Source: Nitrospirales bacterium (GTDB lineage: Bacteria; Nitrospirota; Nitrospiria; Nitrospirales; UBA2166). From it: a stretch of 10,154 nt of DNA. Under the pieces are notes generated by a model. That model did no database searches and was not told the origin of the DNA. It saw only the letters and a list, made by a program, of their open reading frames with translations. The stretch is from NCBI GenBank assembly GCA_029261375.1, contig JAJDBL010000148.1:1-10154 (forward strand), written 5' to 3'. The position numbers and the translations under genes were made by a program. This document shows positions 1 to 6,353 of the stretch, in pieces (position 1 is the first letter of the stretch; every line of letters starts with the position of its first letter).

Positions 1-71
1 GACTTGGCACACTAGATCTATCAGAAAAGACAGGTGCATGCGAGTTGAAATCAACGATCATCGTCTACGTC

Positions 72-80
72 AGAAGGAGG
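72..80 (+). promoter_or_regulatory. Strong ribosome binding site of the PilZ gene
   Basis: AGAAGGAGG is close to the full anti-Shine-Dalgarno complement and lies 7 nt before ATG 88. It fixes this start over an overlapping frame that opens upstream at 45. Confidence 0.8.
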
Positions 81-87
81 CATCACA

Positions 88-465
88 ATGGGCATAGAGG
101 CAAGCCACACACTCCCGAACGCTACACGGGAATGCCGTGTGATGCTGGAGCGACGCGAGCACCTTCGATTGCAGTACGCGCCTGCGGAACGACCTACCGT
201 TTCGATGCAGGGGAGGACGTTTCAAGTGTTCGAGATGTCTGAACGCGGGCTCCGGTTCAAAACTGACTTGGCGATGGTATTTGCTCAGGGGATGACCTTT
301 GGCCTGACGCTTACGTTTTATGAAGGAAACATCGTGAATGTGCCAGGGACGATCATCCGCGTGCAGCACACGTGTGTTGGAATACGGTTGCTGGGGACCG
401 TGCCGCTAGAGTCGATTCGCACCGTTGAAGCATTGATAAAACGCCGGTGCGCGGCAGGGGTGTGA
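88..465 (+). CDS. PilZ domain protein (probable c-di-GMP receptor)
   Basis: Small cytosolic protein of 125 residues, essentially one PilZ domain. What is seen: an RxxxR-type motif RREHLR at residues 22-27, then beta-strand-rich sequence with FEMSERGLRF at 48-57, matching the second PilZ motif (D/N)xSxxG, here with Glu at the first position. The length fits a stand-alone PilZ domain. PilZ domains bind cyclic di-GMP through these two motifs and typically modulate motility, exopolysaccharide or surface-protein output; the partner here is unknown. The ATG at 88 is well supported by AGAAGGAGG at 72-80 with 7-nt spacing. It is followed after 99 nt by a STAS-domain gene on the same strand, so the two may be co-transcribed. 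The Glu substitution could weaken ligand binding. Confidence 0.82.
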   Translation: MGIEASHTLPNATRECRVMLERREHLRLQYAPAERPTVSMQGRTFQVFEMSERGLRFKTDLAMVFAQGMTFGLTLTFYEGNIVNVPGTIIRVQHTCVGIRLLGTVPLESIRTVEALIKRRCAAGV

Positions 466-553
466 ATGGGGCGAGGGACGACAGCAGGCAAATCATTGTA
501 ATGGACATGATAAATATATGCGGCACCGTTGGAAGGTCAGAGAAATCTACGAG

Positions 554-560
554 AAGGAGA
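554..560 (+). promoter_or_regulatory. Ribosome binding site deciding the STAS start
   Basis: AAGGAGA is followed by GATC and then ATG 565. The close purine-rich site favours 565 over the in-frame TTG at 529, which would add 12 residues without homology to STAS domains. Confidence 0.7.
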
Positions 561-564
561 GATC

Positions 565-909
565 ATGCATATACAGACTCGACGGCAAGAATCGACCATC
601 ATCTTGGATTGTGAAGGTACATTTGAATGCAGCGTAGGATTGCGAATCCAGGAGGTGATTGAAACGCAGATCAGCGCGGGCTATGAGCACCTTGTCTTAA
701 ATCTTGAGCATGTCGATTTTCTGGACAGCATGGCCATCGGTCGGTTGGTGCTGACCGATAGGAATTTTCAGGGCGTGAGACACAAAGTCGGGCTTCTTCA
801 ACCGCAATGTCTTACGAGACAGGCGCTTGGACGATGCAACCCTCTGGAATTCATGAGACTCTATGGCACCGAGGCTGAGGCTCTCGCGGACGCGCCTGTC
901 GCTGCGTGA
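565..909 (+). CDS. Single STAS-domain protein (anti-sigma factor antagonist-like)
   Basis: Protein of 114 residues consisting of one STAS domain, the fold of SpoIIAA-type anti-anti-sigma factors. What is seen: a first strand STIILDCEGTF (about 10-20), a helix with IQEVIETQISAGYEHLVLNL (28-47), and the signature VDFLDSMAIGRLV at 50-62, equivalent to the DSSGLG loop. In SpoIIAA the second serine of that loop is phosphorylated by the anti-sigma kinase; here the residue is Met56 (D54-S55-M56-A57), so the usual phospho-switch is missing. The ATG at 565 is chosen because AAGGAGA (554-560) sits just before it; a longer frame from TTG 529 has no comparable site. No anti-sigma kinase or PP2C phosphatase is visible nearby. 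It may be a constitutive antagonist or a scaffold subunit, possibly acting with the upstream PilZ protein (inference). Confidence 0.83.
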   Translation: MHIQTRRQESTIILDCEGTFECSVGLRIQEVIETQISAGYEHLVLNLEHVDFLDSMAIGRLVLTDRNFQGVRHKVGLLQPQCLTRQALGRCNPLEFMRLYGTEAEALADAPVAA

Positions 910-1048
910 AGAGTCTCAGCCGCGAAGAAATCGTCCTAACCTCGTCGCTCGCGTTGACCGTACCACACGTGAGTCTCTAGCCCACGCCCCGTATCGATTA
1001 TTCCTGAGAGTCTCTGCGCATCTATCCGTGCCTAAGATAGGGGCTCGC

Positions 1049-2590
1049 TTACTGATTGAGCACATTCGAGCGGATGTTTTCCATCAGGGAAAACGAGTGT
1101 CCTGCATCCATGCTTTTGTAAATGAGATAGCCTTCGGTCGCGACGTAGACAATATGTGGATCAGAAGGCGCAAATACGACATCATGGATAGGCGCTTCTG
1201 CTTCCAGCACGACTTGCGTCGACTCAAGACCATCGGTTGACAACGTCAAGGTAGCTGTTCCCGCATAGAGCACACGGTTAGGATCGGCAGGCGATACCGT
1301 CACCGGGCCGTTTGCCTGGTTGAGCAGTGTGGCTGTCCAGGTCTCACCGGCATCAGTCGATCGTTGAATTTCAAAAGAATCCCTCGGGTTGGCATAGATG
1401 ATGTCGCCATCTGCGGAAACGTGGAAGTGAACGATCGTGAGATCCTTCACAGGATCACCGAACGGCTCCCACGTCTGTCCAGAATCACGGCTTCTCAAGA
1501 ATCCCATATTTCCTGATCCATCCTGCTCGGCGTTCTGAAAACTCCATAGTCCAAAGGTGATGAACTGAGGGGGACCCTTCTTTGTCGACACGAGGTGCCA
1601 GTATCCATTGTGGCGGTCATCCTCGTCGTCGAGAACAGCACGTGACCAATGTGCGCCTCGGTCTGTCGAGCGATACAGTCCGCCATCAAATGGCTGTCCC
1701 TGCAGCGAACTGAATGATGCGTTTCCCGATTCGACTCCAATCACGACGGTGTTTGGATCCAATCGATCTACTTTTACAGAAGTAGTACGTGAGTTTGACA
1801 GGCCGCAGTTGCTGCGACGCCAGGTCTCGCCTCCATCGTCGCTGAGGTAGATGCCGGCGTGCGTACTGGGAAAATTACCAGTAACTGGTCCCGGCGAGTC
1901 GAGGGTGGCCGCATACACGCGTGAGGGGGCATGGGGATCGATGGCAATATCCCAGATTTCAGGATACACCGCCCCGCTATCCGCTTCGGTGTGCCGGAGC
2001 CCCGATCGAAGCCGTCTCCATGATTGACCCCCATCCTCGCTCTTCACGAACCCATTTCGTTCGGTGCCGATGAGGACGATGTCGGAATCCAATGGGTGCA
2101 CCGTCAACGAACGAAAGACGGAATCATGATCCGGTCCGTCCGGCCCGGATGGACCATCAATGATCGCATTGCCATTTCCCATCGCATTGCCGCAATCGTG
2201 GACTGAGATGATCTGAATACTCGACCTTGCTTTCTCACCTGCAAAATCCTTTGCTCTGACCTTCACGGCAATGTCTTGGGAGATGCTCGTATCCACGATG
2301 AACTCCCCGCTAAAGCGGTCGTTGCCAACATCCTGCAATACAAGTTTTTCTCGCATGCCATTGGAGAGTTTCACTACGGCTTTGACCTTGCGTGGGTCGA
2401 GATCTCCGTCAAGATCGACAACGTCGACCGAAATAGCCACCACGTTCTGTGGATCATCGAGATTAAGGGCTGTTGGCGACACCACGAGGTCAGTCACGAT
2501 CGGGGGAGCAGCGAGTGTTGGTGCTCCGATCAACACGAGTACTCCTATCATCCAAGTCGTCGCGATGGGTGTCTGTCGGATTGCGTTCAT
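1049..2590 (-). CDS. Secreted BNR/Asp-box repeat protein with choice-of-anchor-X-like N-terminus
   Basis: Exported protein of 513 residues. It has an N-terminal signal peptide (hydrophobic WMIGVLVLIGAPTLA, cleavage near residues 27-28). Residues about 30-128 form a beta module with VVDLDGDLDP and VKAVVKLSNG, resembling choice-of-anchor-X modules and the two copies in the giant protein at 6354-10154. A Gly/Asn/Pro-rich linker (about 134-157) follows. The rest is a predicted beta-propeller built from BNR/Asp-box motifs SxDxGxxW: SEDGGQSW (184), SDDGGETW (250), STDRGAHW (308), SRDSGQTW (367), STDAGETW (411) and a degenerate SMDAGHSF (493). Such repeats occur in sialidases, sortilin/VPS10-type and photosystem-stability-type propellers; no sialidase catalytic set was recognised, so a binding role is more likely. 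ATG 2590 is chosen by codon preference. TTG 2599 lies in frame with AGGT at good spacing and is a real alternative. The gene converges on the STAS gene and diverges from the cupin gene. Confidence 0.8.
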   Translation of the reverse strand: MNAIRQTPIATTWMIGVLVLIGAPTLAAPPIVTDLVVSPTALNLDDPQNVVAISVDVVDLDGDLDPRKVKAVVKLSNGMREKLVLQDVGNDRFSGEFIVDTSISQDIAVKVRAKDFAGEKARSSIQIISVHDCGNAMGNGNAIIDGPSGPDGPDHDSVFRSLTVHPLDSDIVLIGTERNGFVKSEDGGQSWRRLRSGLRHTEADSGAVYPEIWDIAIDPHAPSRVYAATLDSPGPVTGNFPSTHAGIYLSDDGGETWRRSNCGLSNSRTTSVKVDRLDPNTVVIGVESGNASFSSLQGQPFDGGLYRSTDRGAHWSRAVLDDEDDRHNGYWHLVSTKKGPPQFITFGLWSFQNAEQDGSGNMGFLRSRDSGQTWEPFGDPVKDLTIVHFHVSADGDIIYANPRDSFEIQRSTDAGETWTATLLNQANGPVTVSPADPNRVLYAGTATLTLSTDGLESTQVVLEAEAPIHDVVFAPSDPHIVYVATEGYLIYKSMDAGHSFSLMENIRSNVLNQ

Positions 2591-2629
2591 AAGGATCAAG
2601 TCGTACCTATCATATTCTCATGTGTTGTT

Positions 2630-2644
2630 ATATCGGTGCGATAT
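2630..2644. promoter_or_regulatory. Inverted repeat in divergent spacer, possible operator
   Basis: ATATCG-GTG-CGATAT is a perfect 6-bp inverted repeat with a 3-nt centre, 40 nt upstream of the BNR-protein start on the minus strand and 100 nt upstream of the cupin gene. It is one of three palindromes in this spacer. The symmetry is seen; operator function is inferred. Confidence 0.35.
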
Positions 2645-2656
2645 GTATCTAGCTGT

Positions 2657-2667
2657 AGCATGATGCT
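2657..2667. promoter_or_regulatory. Short palindrome in divergent spacer
   Basis: AGCAT-G-ATGCT is a perfect 5-bp inverted repeat around one central base, placed between the two other palindromes of the BNR/cupin spacer. Short enough to occur by chance; reported because of the cluster. Confidence 0.25.
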
Positions 2668-2682
2668 GCACATGACTGAGTG

Positions 2683-2699
2683 AGAACGTGTCGCGTTCT
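2683..2699. promoter_or_regulatory. Inverted repeat upstream of cupin gene, possible operator
   Basis: AGAACG-TGTCG-CGTTCT is a perfect 6-bp inverted repeat with a 5-nt spacer, ending 45 nt before the cupin start. The arm length and spacing fit a dimeric helix-turn-helix repressor site, but no regulator gene is adjacent and the assignment is inference. Confidence 0.35.
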
Positions 2700-2744
2700 G
2701 TTCATCGATGGTGACGTGGGAGGAGAGAAAAGGGGCATTGGTCT

Positions 2745-3119
2745 ATGAATGTGACTCGCATCTATACCGGTGAAGATGGGGAATCCCATTTCGAGGATGT
2801 GAATATTCCTCTTTTTGATCGAGGGGCAATCGGAAAGTTCTCCACCGTAGAACATGCAAGCGGTGTCATCTTTCGGGAGACGGACGGCTCCTATAACTAT
2901 ACGTGGCATCCTGCTCCACAACGGCAGTACGTGATCACGATTGAGGGCGAGGTTGAGATCGAAGTCGGAGATGGAACGATTCGACAGTTTGGCGCTGGAG
3001 AAGTGCTCCTCGCGGAGGATACGACCGGACGTGGTCACATCAGTCGGGCAGTGAACCAGCAACCGCGAAAATCAATCTTCGTCACGCTTGATAGATGCGA
3101 GACCACAGGGTGGGGATAG
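2745..3119 (+). CDS. Small single-domain cupin protein
   Basis: Cytosolic protein of 124 residues forming one RmlC-like cupin barrel. What is seen: conserved-looking N-terminal segment GESHFEDVNIPL (12-23), then WHPAPQRQYVITIEGEVEIE (54-73), which corresponds to cupin motif 1 with His55 as a possible metal ligand, and GAGEVLLAEDTTGRGH (83-98), corresponding to motif 2 with His98. The second His and the Glu of the classical HxH...E set are not obvious, so metal binding may be atypical or lost. The pattern resembles a widespread family of small cupins of unknown substrate. The start at ATG 2745 has AAAGGGG (2729-2735) 9 nt upstream. The gene diverges from the BNR-protein gene and converges with the cyclic-nucleotide-binding gene 70 nt downstream. 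Confidence 0.8.
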   Translation: MNVTRIYTGEDGESHFEDVNIPLFDRGAIGKFSTVEHASGVIFRETDGSYNYTWHPAPQRQYVITIEGEVEIEVGDGTIRQFGAGEVLLAEDTTGRGHISRAVNQQPRKSIFVTLDRCETTGWG

Positions 3120-3188
3120 TGGCATTTTTGTCTCAAGAACGATGCCGTGTGTGGGGGAGGCGCTTAGAACGCTGCGTGGACGAGTGAG

Positions 3189-4073
3189 TTATTGAGTGTG
3201 TACGATCTGAAAGAAGTCCCATCCAACGTCAGTGGTCCAGTCTTCCGCTGCTTTCTTATTCACGTAGAACAAACGTTCTGGAACGTCTCCGTCTCCAAGG
3301 CGTTTGATAATGATGTCAGATGTAGTGTCAACAATCTCTGCAAACTCTTCGATGGGGATAAACTCCAGTTCTCCCATCTGTGTCTTCAGCGTCGCGTCCA
3401 AAACCTGACAGCAGCTCTCGGCAGAAGACACGAGGCTATTCGGGTTCACGACCCTGATGAATTTTCCTGGTGTGTCAGTCAATGGTCCACATTGTTCGAT
3501 TGCGACAAGATGGATGCGTTCGAGCTTTGTCAAAATCAGATCGATTTCAGCTCTCGAGATGGAAAGGATTGTGTGAATCTTGTCGACAAGGAGGTCGTAC
3601 TCAAATCCAGAGGCAGAATGTGCCCCATCGCATAATTGGAGATCGGATTCGCCAGGATCCAGAAGATTGAGAATATAGCAGACGCGTATGAAGAGACTCG
3701 CAGACAATTGCTGGGGAACCTTTTTTGTGGTGTTGGTTAACCGGTCAATAAGCGCTTTAGTGATCGCTTGCGTGATTTGTGGGCTTTCCTGAACGGCCTG
3801 TGTCAGCGTCGAACGTTGGATGATGGCCAACCGACTGCTCTCTGCCGCGACGGCGTTCGCGGTTCTCGGCTCGCCGCTGATGATGGCCATTTCGCCGAAG
3901 ATCTGACCTTGTGTCAGTTGGCCGAGAACGACCCGTTCTCCGTCGATCACTTTGTGGATATCAATCGATCCGTTGACCACCAGGTACGCGCAATCCCCGA
4001 CGTGCCCTTCCGTGAAAACAGCATCCCCTTTGCTGAAGTGTTTCAGCGTATATTGGCCTGCTTGAGCGCTCAT
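3189..4073 (-). CDS. Cyclic nucleotide-binding domain protein with C-terminal helical/winged-helix-like extension
   Basis: Protein of 294 residues. Residues about 8-118 form a cyclic nucleotide-binding (CNB) domain: GDAVFTEGHVGDCAYLVVNG (16-35) is the usual beta/turn segment and FGEMAIISGEPRTANAVA (59-76) is the phosphate-binding cassette with Glu61 and Arg70, the residues that contact the ribose hydroxyl and cyclic phosphate. Binding of cAMP or cGMP is therefore plausible. Residues 122-190 are helical with a CRP-like winged-helix flavour (LLVDKIHTILSISRAEIDLI), but no clear canonical recognition helix. The last ~60 residues (IPIEEFAEIVDTTSDIIIKR, 239-258, then FYVNKKAAEDW) look like a second small helix-turn-helix or excisionase-like fold. 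This could be a transcription regulator or a cNMP-gated adaptor. ATG 4073 is preceded by AGAGGAG (about 12 nt upstream, rather far). No sensor kinase or cyclase is adjacent. Confidence 0.83.
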   Translation of the reverse strand: MSAQAGQYTLKHFSKGDAVFTEGHVGDCAYLVVNGSIDIHKVIDGERVVLGQLTQGQIFGEMAIISGEPRTANAVAAESSRLAIIQRSTLTQAVQESPQITQAITKALIDRLTNTTKKVPQQLSASLFIRVCYILNLLDPGESDLQLCDGAHSASGFEYDLLVDKIHTILSISRAEIDLILTKLERIHLVAIEQCGPLTDTPGKFIRVVNPNSLVSSAESCCQVLDATLKTQMGELEFIPIEEFAEIVDTTSDIIIKRLGDGDVPERLFYVNKKAAEDWTTDVGWDFFQIVHTQ

Positions 4074-4428
4074 GTGTGGTGTCGTTGCTCCTCTTGAAAT
4101 CGATTCATAGCGGCTATATCGGCCAGCGGGGAAAAATCTTAAGCGGAGATCGCGAGAAACGCCGTGTCAGTAGCGTGGCCGAACAGCGTTGGTCTGGTAT
4201 TTCACTACATCAGTGATATCCTACCAAGGAGTGTGAGCAATATTGATCGTGGTGTTGTACGCTATCTTCACTGGAAAGGGGAGGCGAGGTTCTCGACGTT
4301 CTCCATGTGCCAATTCGGGTACGCCGATCTTCGACTATATGTATATACCGAACGAACACCACACTATTCGTATTCATGGTGTTGTGGGTGCAATTGAAGG
4401 CATTCTCCATACGGATCGTGAGTTTCGG
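4074..4428. other. 355-nt divergent intergenic region
   Basis: Spacer between the divergent cyclic-nucleotide-binding gene (-) and lipoprotein gene (+). It must hold both promoters, but no convincing -35/-10 pair was found. It contains AAGAGGAGC on the minus strand (4087-4095, ribosome site of the minus gene), a 5-bp stem TCACT/AGTGA near 4201-4215, an AT-rich TATATGTATATA (4336-4347) that could serve as a -10 region for the lipoprotein gene, and a 7-bp inverted repeat AACACCA/TGGTGTT (4355-4383). The lipoprotein frame stays open back to TTG 4243, but that extension has no signal-peptide character. No convincing small gene was seen. Confidence 0.5.
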
Positions 4429-5178
4429 ATGATTGCGTTATCGAGGCCCGCCGTTTTTCTGACCATGGTCTTGGTGCTGTTTGCCGTCGTGTTTGGGTGC
4501 AGTAAAGCGAAAATCGATGGCTCTACTGACGAATCGATGCGTTCTTCCCTCGAAATTGTGAAACGCGGCCTGTCGACGGAAGAGCGAGCGAGGTTCGATC
4601 AAGCCATCGCGGTTCTTGCACGAGGTGAGTTGGATGGTAAGACCGGGTCAGAAGTGATCGCAGAAGGGGAACGAATCATACAAGAGCGAAAACAAAACGA
4701 GCAGAATGACGCATTGAGTGAGATCGCAGATCTTGAGCAACGAAGAGCGGCTGCGGAGAAAGATAGACCTGAGTTGGAGAAATTCGAAGTGCTCAGTTCA
4801 CGATTCTATCGACAATGGACGGGTGATACGTTTCAACCGATCATCGAATTGAGGGTAATGAACGGGACTGCACACACCGTAACAAAAGCGCATTTTATCG
4901 GCATCTTGTGGAACATGGAAGAGACGTTGCCATGGGTACGCGAGCCATTCAATCACGAAATCAAAGGTGGTTTGAGTCGTGGAGCAGAAGCGAGCTGGAT
5001 ACTTCCACAGAGTGTGACCAGTACGTGGGGAACAATAGGAACTCCGGAGAACGTCATTTTTACCAGCTTGGTCGAGCTACTCGCCGGCGAAAATGGTGAG
5101 ACACTCTTTTCAACACAAATGTTCACTAAGCAGGATGAAATACGACTACGAAAGCTCAAGCAGCAGCAGGGCTCTTAG
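4429..5178 (+). CDS. DUF6694-type outer-membrane lipoprotein
   Basis: Predicted lipoprotein of 249 residues. The signal peptide has hydrophobic FLTMVLVLFAVVFG and lipobox VFGC with Cys24; Ser at +2 suggests outer-membrane sorting. After the Cys comes KAKIDGSTDESMRSSLEIVK, matching the start of DUF6694 lipoproteins, then a helical, probably coiled-coil segment (about 45-115) with LDGKTGSEVIAEGERI, and a C-terminal beta domain (about 118-225) with PIIELRVMNGTAHTVTKAHF and GGLSRGAEASWILPQ, also as I recall this family. The helical part seems shorter than in other members remembered (from memory, not measured). Function of the family is unknown. ATG 4429 is chosen because it gives a proper lipoprotein signal; its ribosome site is weak. 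The frame could start as early as 4243, but this would bury the signal peptide. Confidence 0.8.
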   Translation: MIALSRPAVFLTMVLVLFAVVFGCSKAKIDGSTDESMRSSLEIVKRGLSTEERARFDQAIAVLARGELDGKTGSEVIAEGERIIQERKQNEQNDALSEIADLEQRRAAAEKDRPELEKFEVLSSRFYRQWTGDTFQPIIELRVMNGTAHTVTKAHFIGILWNMEETLPWVREPFNHEIKGGLSRGAEASWILPQSVTSTWGTIGTPENVIFTSLVELLAGENGETLFSTQMFTKQDEIRLRKLKQQQGS

Positions 5179-5249
5179 CGAGTGATTGAGTATATGAATC
5201 GTAAGGGTTGATCGTCGCGTGTGGTGAGGATGGCGGTGTGCAAATCAGA

Positions 5250-6155
5250 CTATGGCGCTGGCATTTCCTGATTGTCCGGCTCGCGTTCGTCCTTCAACGC
5301 ATCGATGAGCTCATTCTGAAGTTGTTTCGTGAGGGCGAGAATGGGCGACTCCTTCCCATGTGTATTCGAGAGACCTCGGAAAAGGTCTGAGAAGGCGTCG
5401 TCGAGGTGTGGGAGCAGCGTTTTCGGCTCTATTCCACTCTCTGCCACCTCGTTGTGCAGTCGATCAATCAAACGTGTTATGCGTCCTGCAGTAGCCTCAA
5501 GGTCATCGGGGATATTCACGTTCTCTTGAGCCGGGCGTACCGGTGTCTCAGGATTTAGGAGATCCTCTGGTTGAATGCCCTGAGGGAGTCCGAAGTTAGT
5601 CGGAATTCTGGAGTCGCGTGGAGAGGCTTCCGTCCCAGATGTGGCAGCAAACTGTTGCTCCACAAATCGCTGTTGTTCAACGGTGACACTCTGGCGAACC
5701 GCAATATTCGCGTCCAAGCTAGCGATACTCTTGAGATTGCCGAGTTTCGATGCGCGCTGTACTGCGTGGTCGAGGTCTCCCTTCAATAGATCGCCAACGA
5801 TGCGATCTACCTGTTTGATGACCTTCTGAAGGTCTTTGAGTTCACGTTGATTTAAATCGCCTTCGACCTGAATGGAAAACGCTCGCTTGTCCTCGACACT
5901 GAGGCTCTCCTCGTGAATCTGGATTTGCTCGTTGGCCGTCCGTCCGAACCGGTCGTAGGTGTTCCGTGCCGTCTCCGTCAACGCATTCAGGGACAATGTG
6001 ATTGTGTCCCCCTGAGCGGTTGTAATCGACAGGTTAGTAGACTGCTCTCGTGACGCTGAGGTACGACTGAATTGTTCAGCGTTGAATCGCTGGAGTCCCG
6101 TGCCGGGATCGTGAAATCCGGGTAGTCCTATAGGTAACAAGGTATTCGTACTCAA
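5250..6155 (-). CDS. Uncharacterised 301-residue protein with a VEGDL helical core (TTG start)
   Basis: No specific function recognised. The first ~45 residues are polar and likely disordered, without a signal peptide. Then TITLSLNAL (51-59) and a conserved-looking core SIQVEGDLNQRELKDLQKVI (94-113) followed by VDRIVGDLLKGDLDHAVQRA (116-135) and a Gln-rich helix (158-170). This pattern resembles DUF5610-like proteins of Gram-negative bacteria, a tentative match from memory. Residues 175-215 are a Pro-rich linker; 218-292 are helical again. Start: TTG 6155 is preceded by GGAGAG with 6-nt spacing and an in-frame TAG two codons upstream; the only other Met is residue 298, so an ATG start is impossible. 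It lies 198 nt downstream of the giant surface protein on the same strand and ends 71 nt from the convergent lipoprotein gene. Confidence 0.72.
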   Translation of the reverse strand: MSTNTLLPIGLPGFHDPGTGLQRFNAEQFSRTSASREQSTNLSITTAQGDTITLSLNALTETARNTYDRFGRTANEQIQIHEESLSVEDKRAFSIQVEGDLNQRELKDLQKVIKQVDRIVGDLLKGDLDHAVQRASKLGNLKSIASLDANIAVRQSVTVEQQRFVEQQFAATSGTEASPRDSRIPTNFGLPQGIQPEDLLNPETPVRPAQENVNIPDDLEATAGRITRLIDRLHNEVAESGIEPKTLLPHLDDAFSDLFRGLSNTHGKESPILALTKQLQNELIDALKDEREPDNQEMPAP

Positions 6156-6161
6156 GATCTA

Positions 6162-6167
6162 CTCTCC
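6162..6167 (-). promoter_or_regulatory. Ribosome binding site for a TTG start
   Basis: Read on the minus strand, GGAGAG stands 6 nt before TTG 6155, with an in-frame TAG between them. This placement decides the non-ATG start of the 301-residue protein. Confidence 0.65.
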
Positions 6168-6271
6168 GCGTTCTATCGATGATTTACGTTACGTGAAGAT
6201 GTTGTGTGTATCGGTCAGATCAGGGCCGATCTTGAGGGAGATCGTAGAGTCTCGATTATGCCAAAGGGGGC

Positions 6272-6289
6272 TCATGCGGTGAAGCATGA
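6272..6289 (-). repeat. Small hairpin downstream of the giant protein gene
   Basis: TCATGC-GGTGAA-GCATGA is a perfect 6-bp stem with a 6-nt loop, 10 nt from a second hairpin (6300-6322). Minus-strand transcription continues into GAGCCCCCTTTGG, with no clean U-tract. Confidence 0.3.
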
Positions 6290-6299
6290 ACGCGGGAAC

Positions 6300-6322
6300 T
6301 GTGCCTTGCGGTTAAAGGCACA
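6300..6322 (-). terminator. Hairpin 31 nt after the giant protein stop, possible terminator
   Basis: TGTGCCTT-GCGGTTA-AAGGCACA on the plus strand is a perfect 8-bp stem with a 7-nt loop. On the minus strand it lies just after the stop at 6354, the expected place for a transcription end. There is no U-run after it, so it is not a canonical intrinsic terminator; it may act as an mRNA 3'-stabilising stem, possibly with the neighbouring hairpin. Confidence 0.35.
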
Positions 6323-6353
6323 ATGCATCGTTCTTCAATGTCGGAAAGGGTGG

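Noticed and set aside
4..20. TTGGCAC at the left edge as a sigma-54 -24 box
   Set aside because: The matching -12 element (TTGC at the right spacing) is absent.
863..1240. Plus-strand frame of 125 codons overlapping the STAS and BNR genes
   Set aside because: Arg/His-rich low-complexity translation with no domain, overlapping two well-supported genes; an antisense shadow.
2276..2683. Plus-strand frames of 130-135 codons across the start of the BNR gene
   Set aside because: They lie antisense to the signal peptide and first module of a convincing protein and show no recognisable domain.
3121..3147. GGCAT ... ATGCC inverted repeat between the cupin and CNB genes as a terminator
   Set aside because: Only 5-bp arms with a 17-nt loop and no T-tract after the second arm; too weak to call.
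4201..4215. TCACT-N5-AGTGA as a CRP-type operator near the CNB gene
   Set aside because: The arm orientation is opposite to the TGTGA-N6-TCACA consensus, so it does not match a CRP site.
4243..4428. 62-codon N-terminal extension of the lipoprotein from TTG 4243
   Set aside because: It would put the lipoprotein signal peptide internally; the extension is Arg/Gly/Pro-rich without homology. AAGGAG near 4225 is rather far from the TTG.
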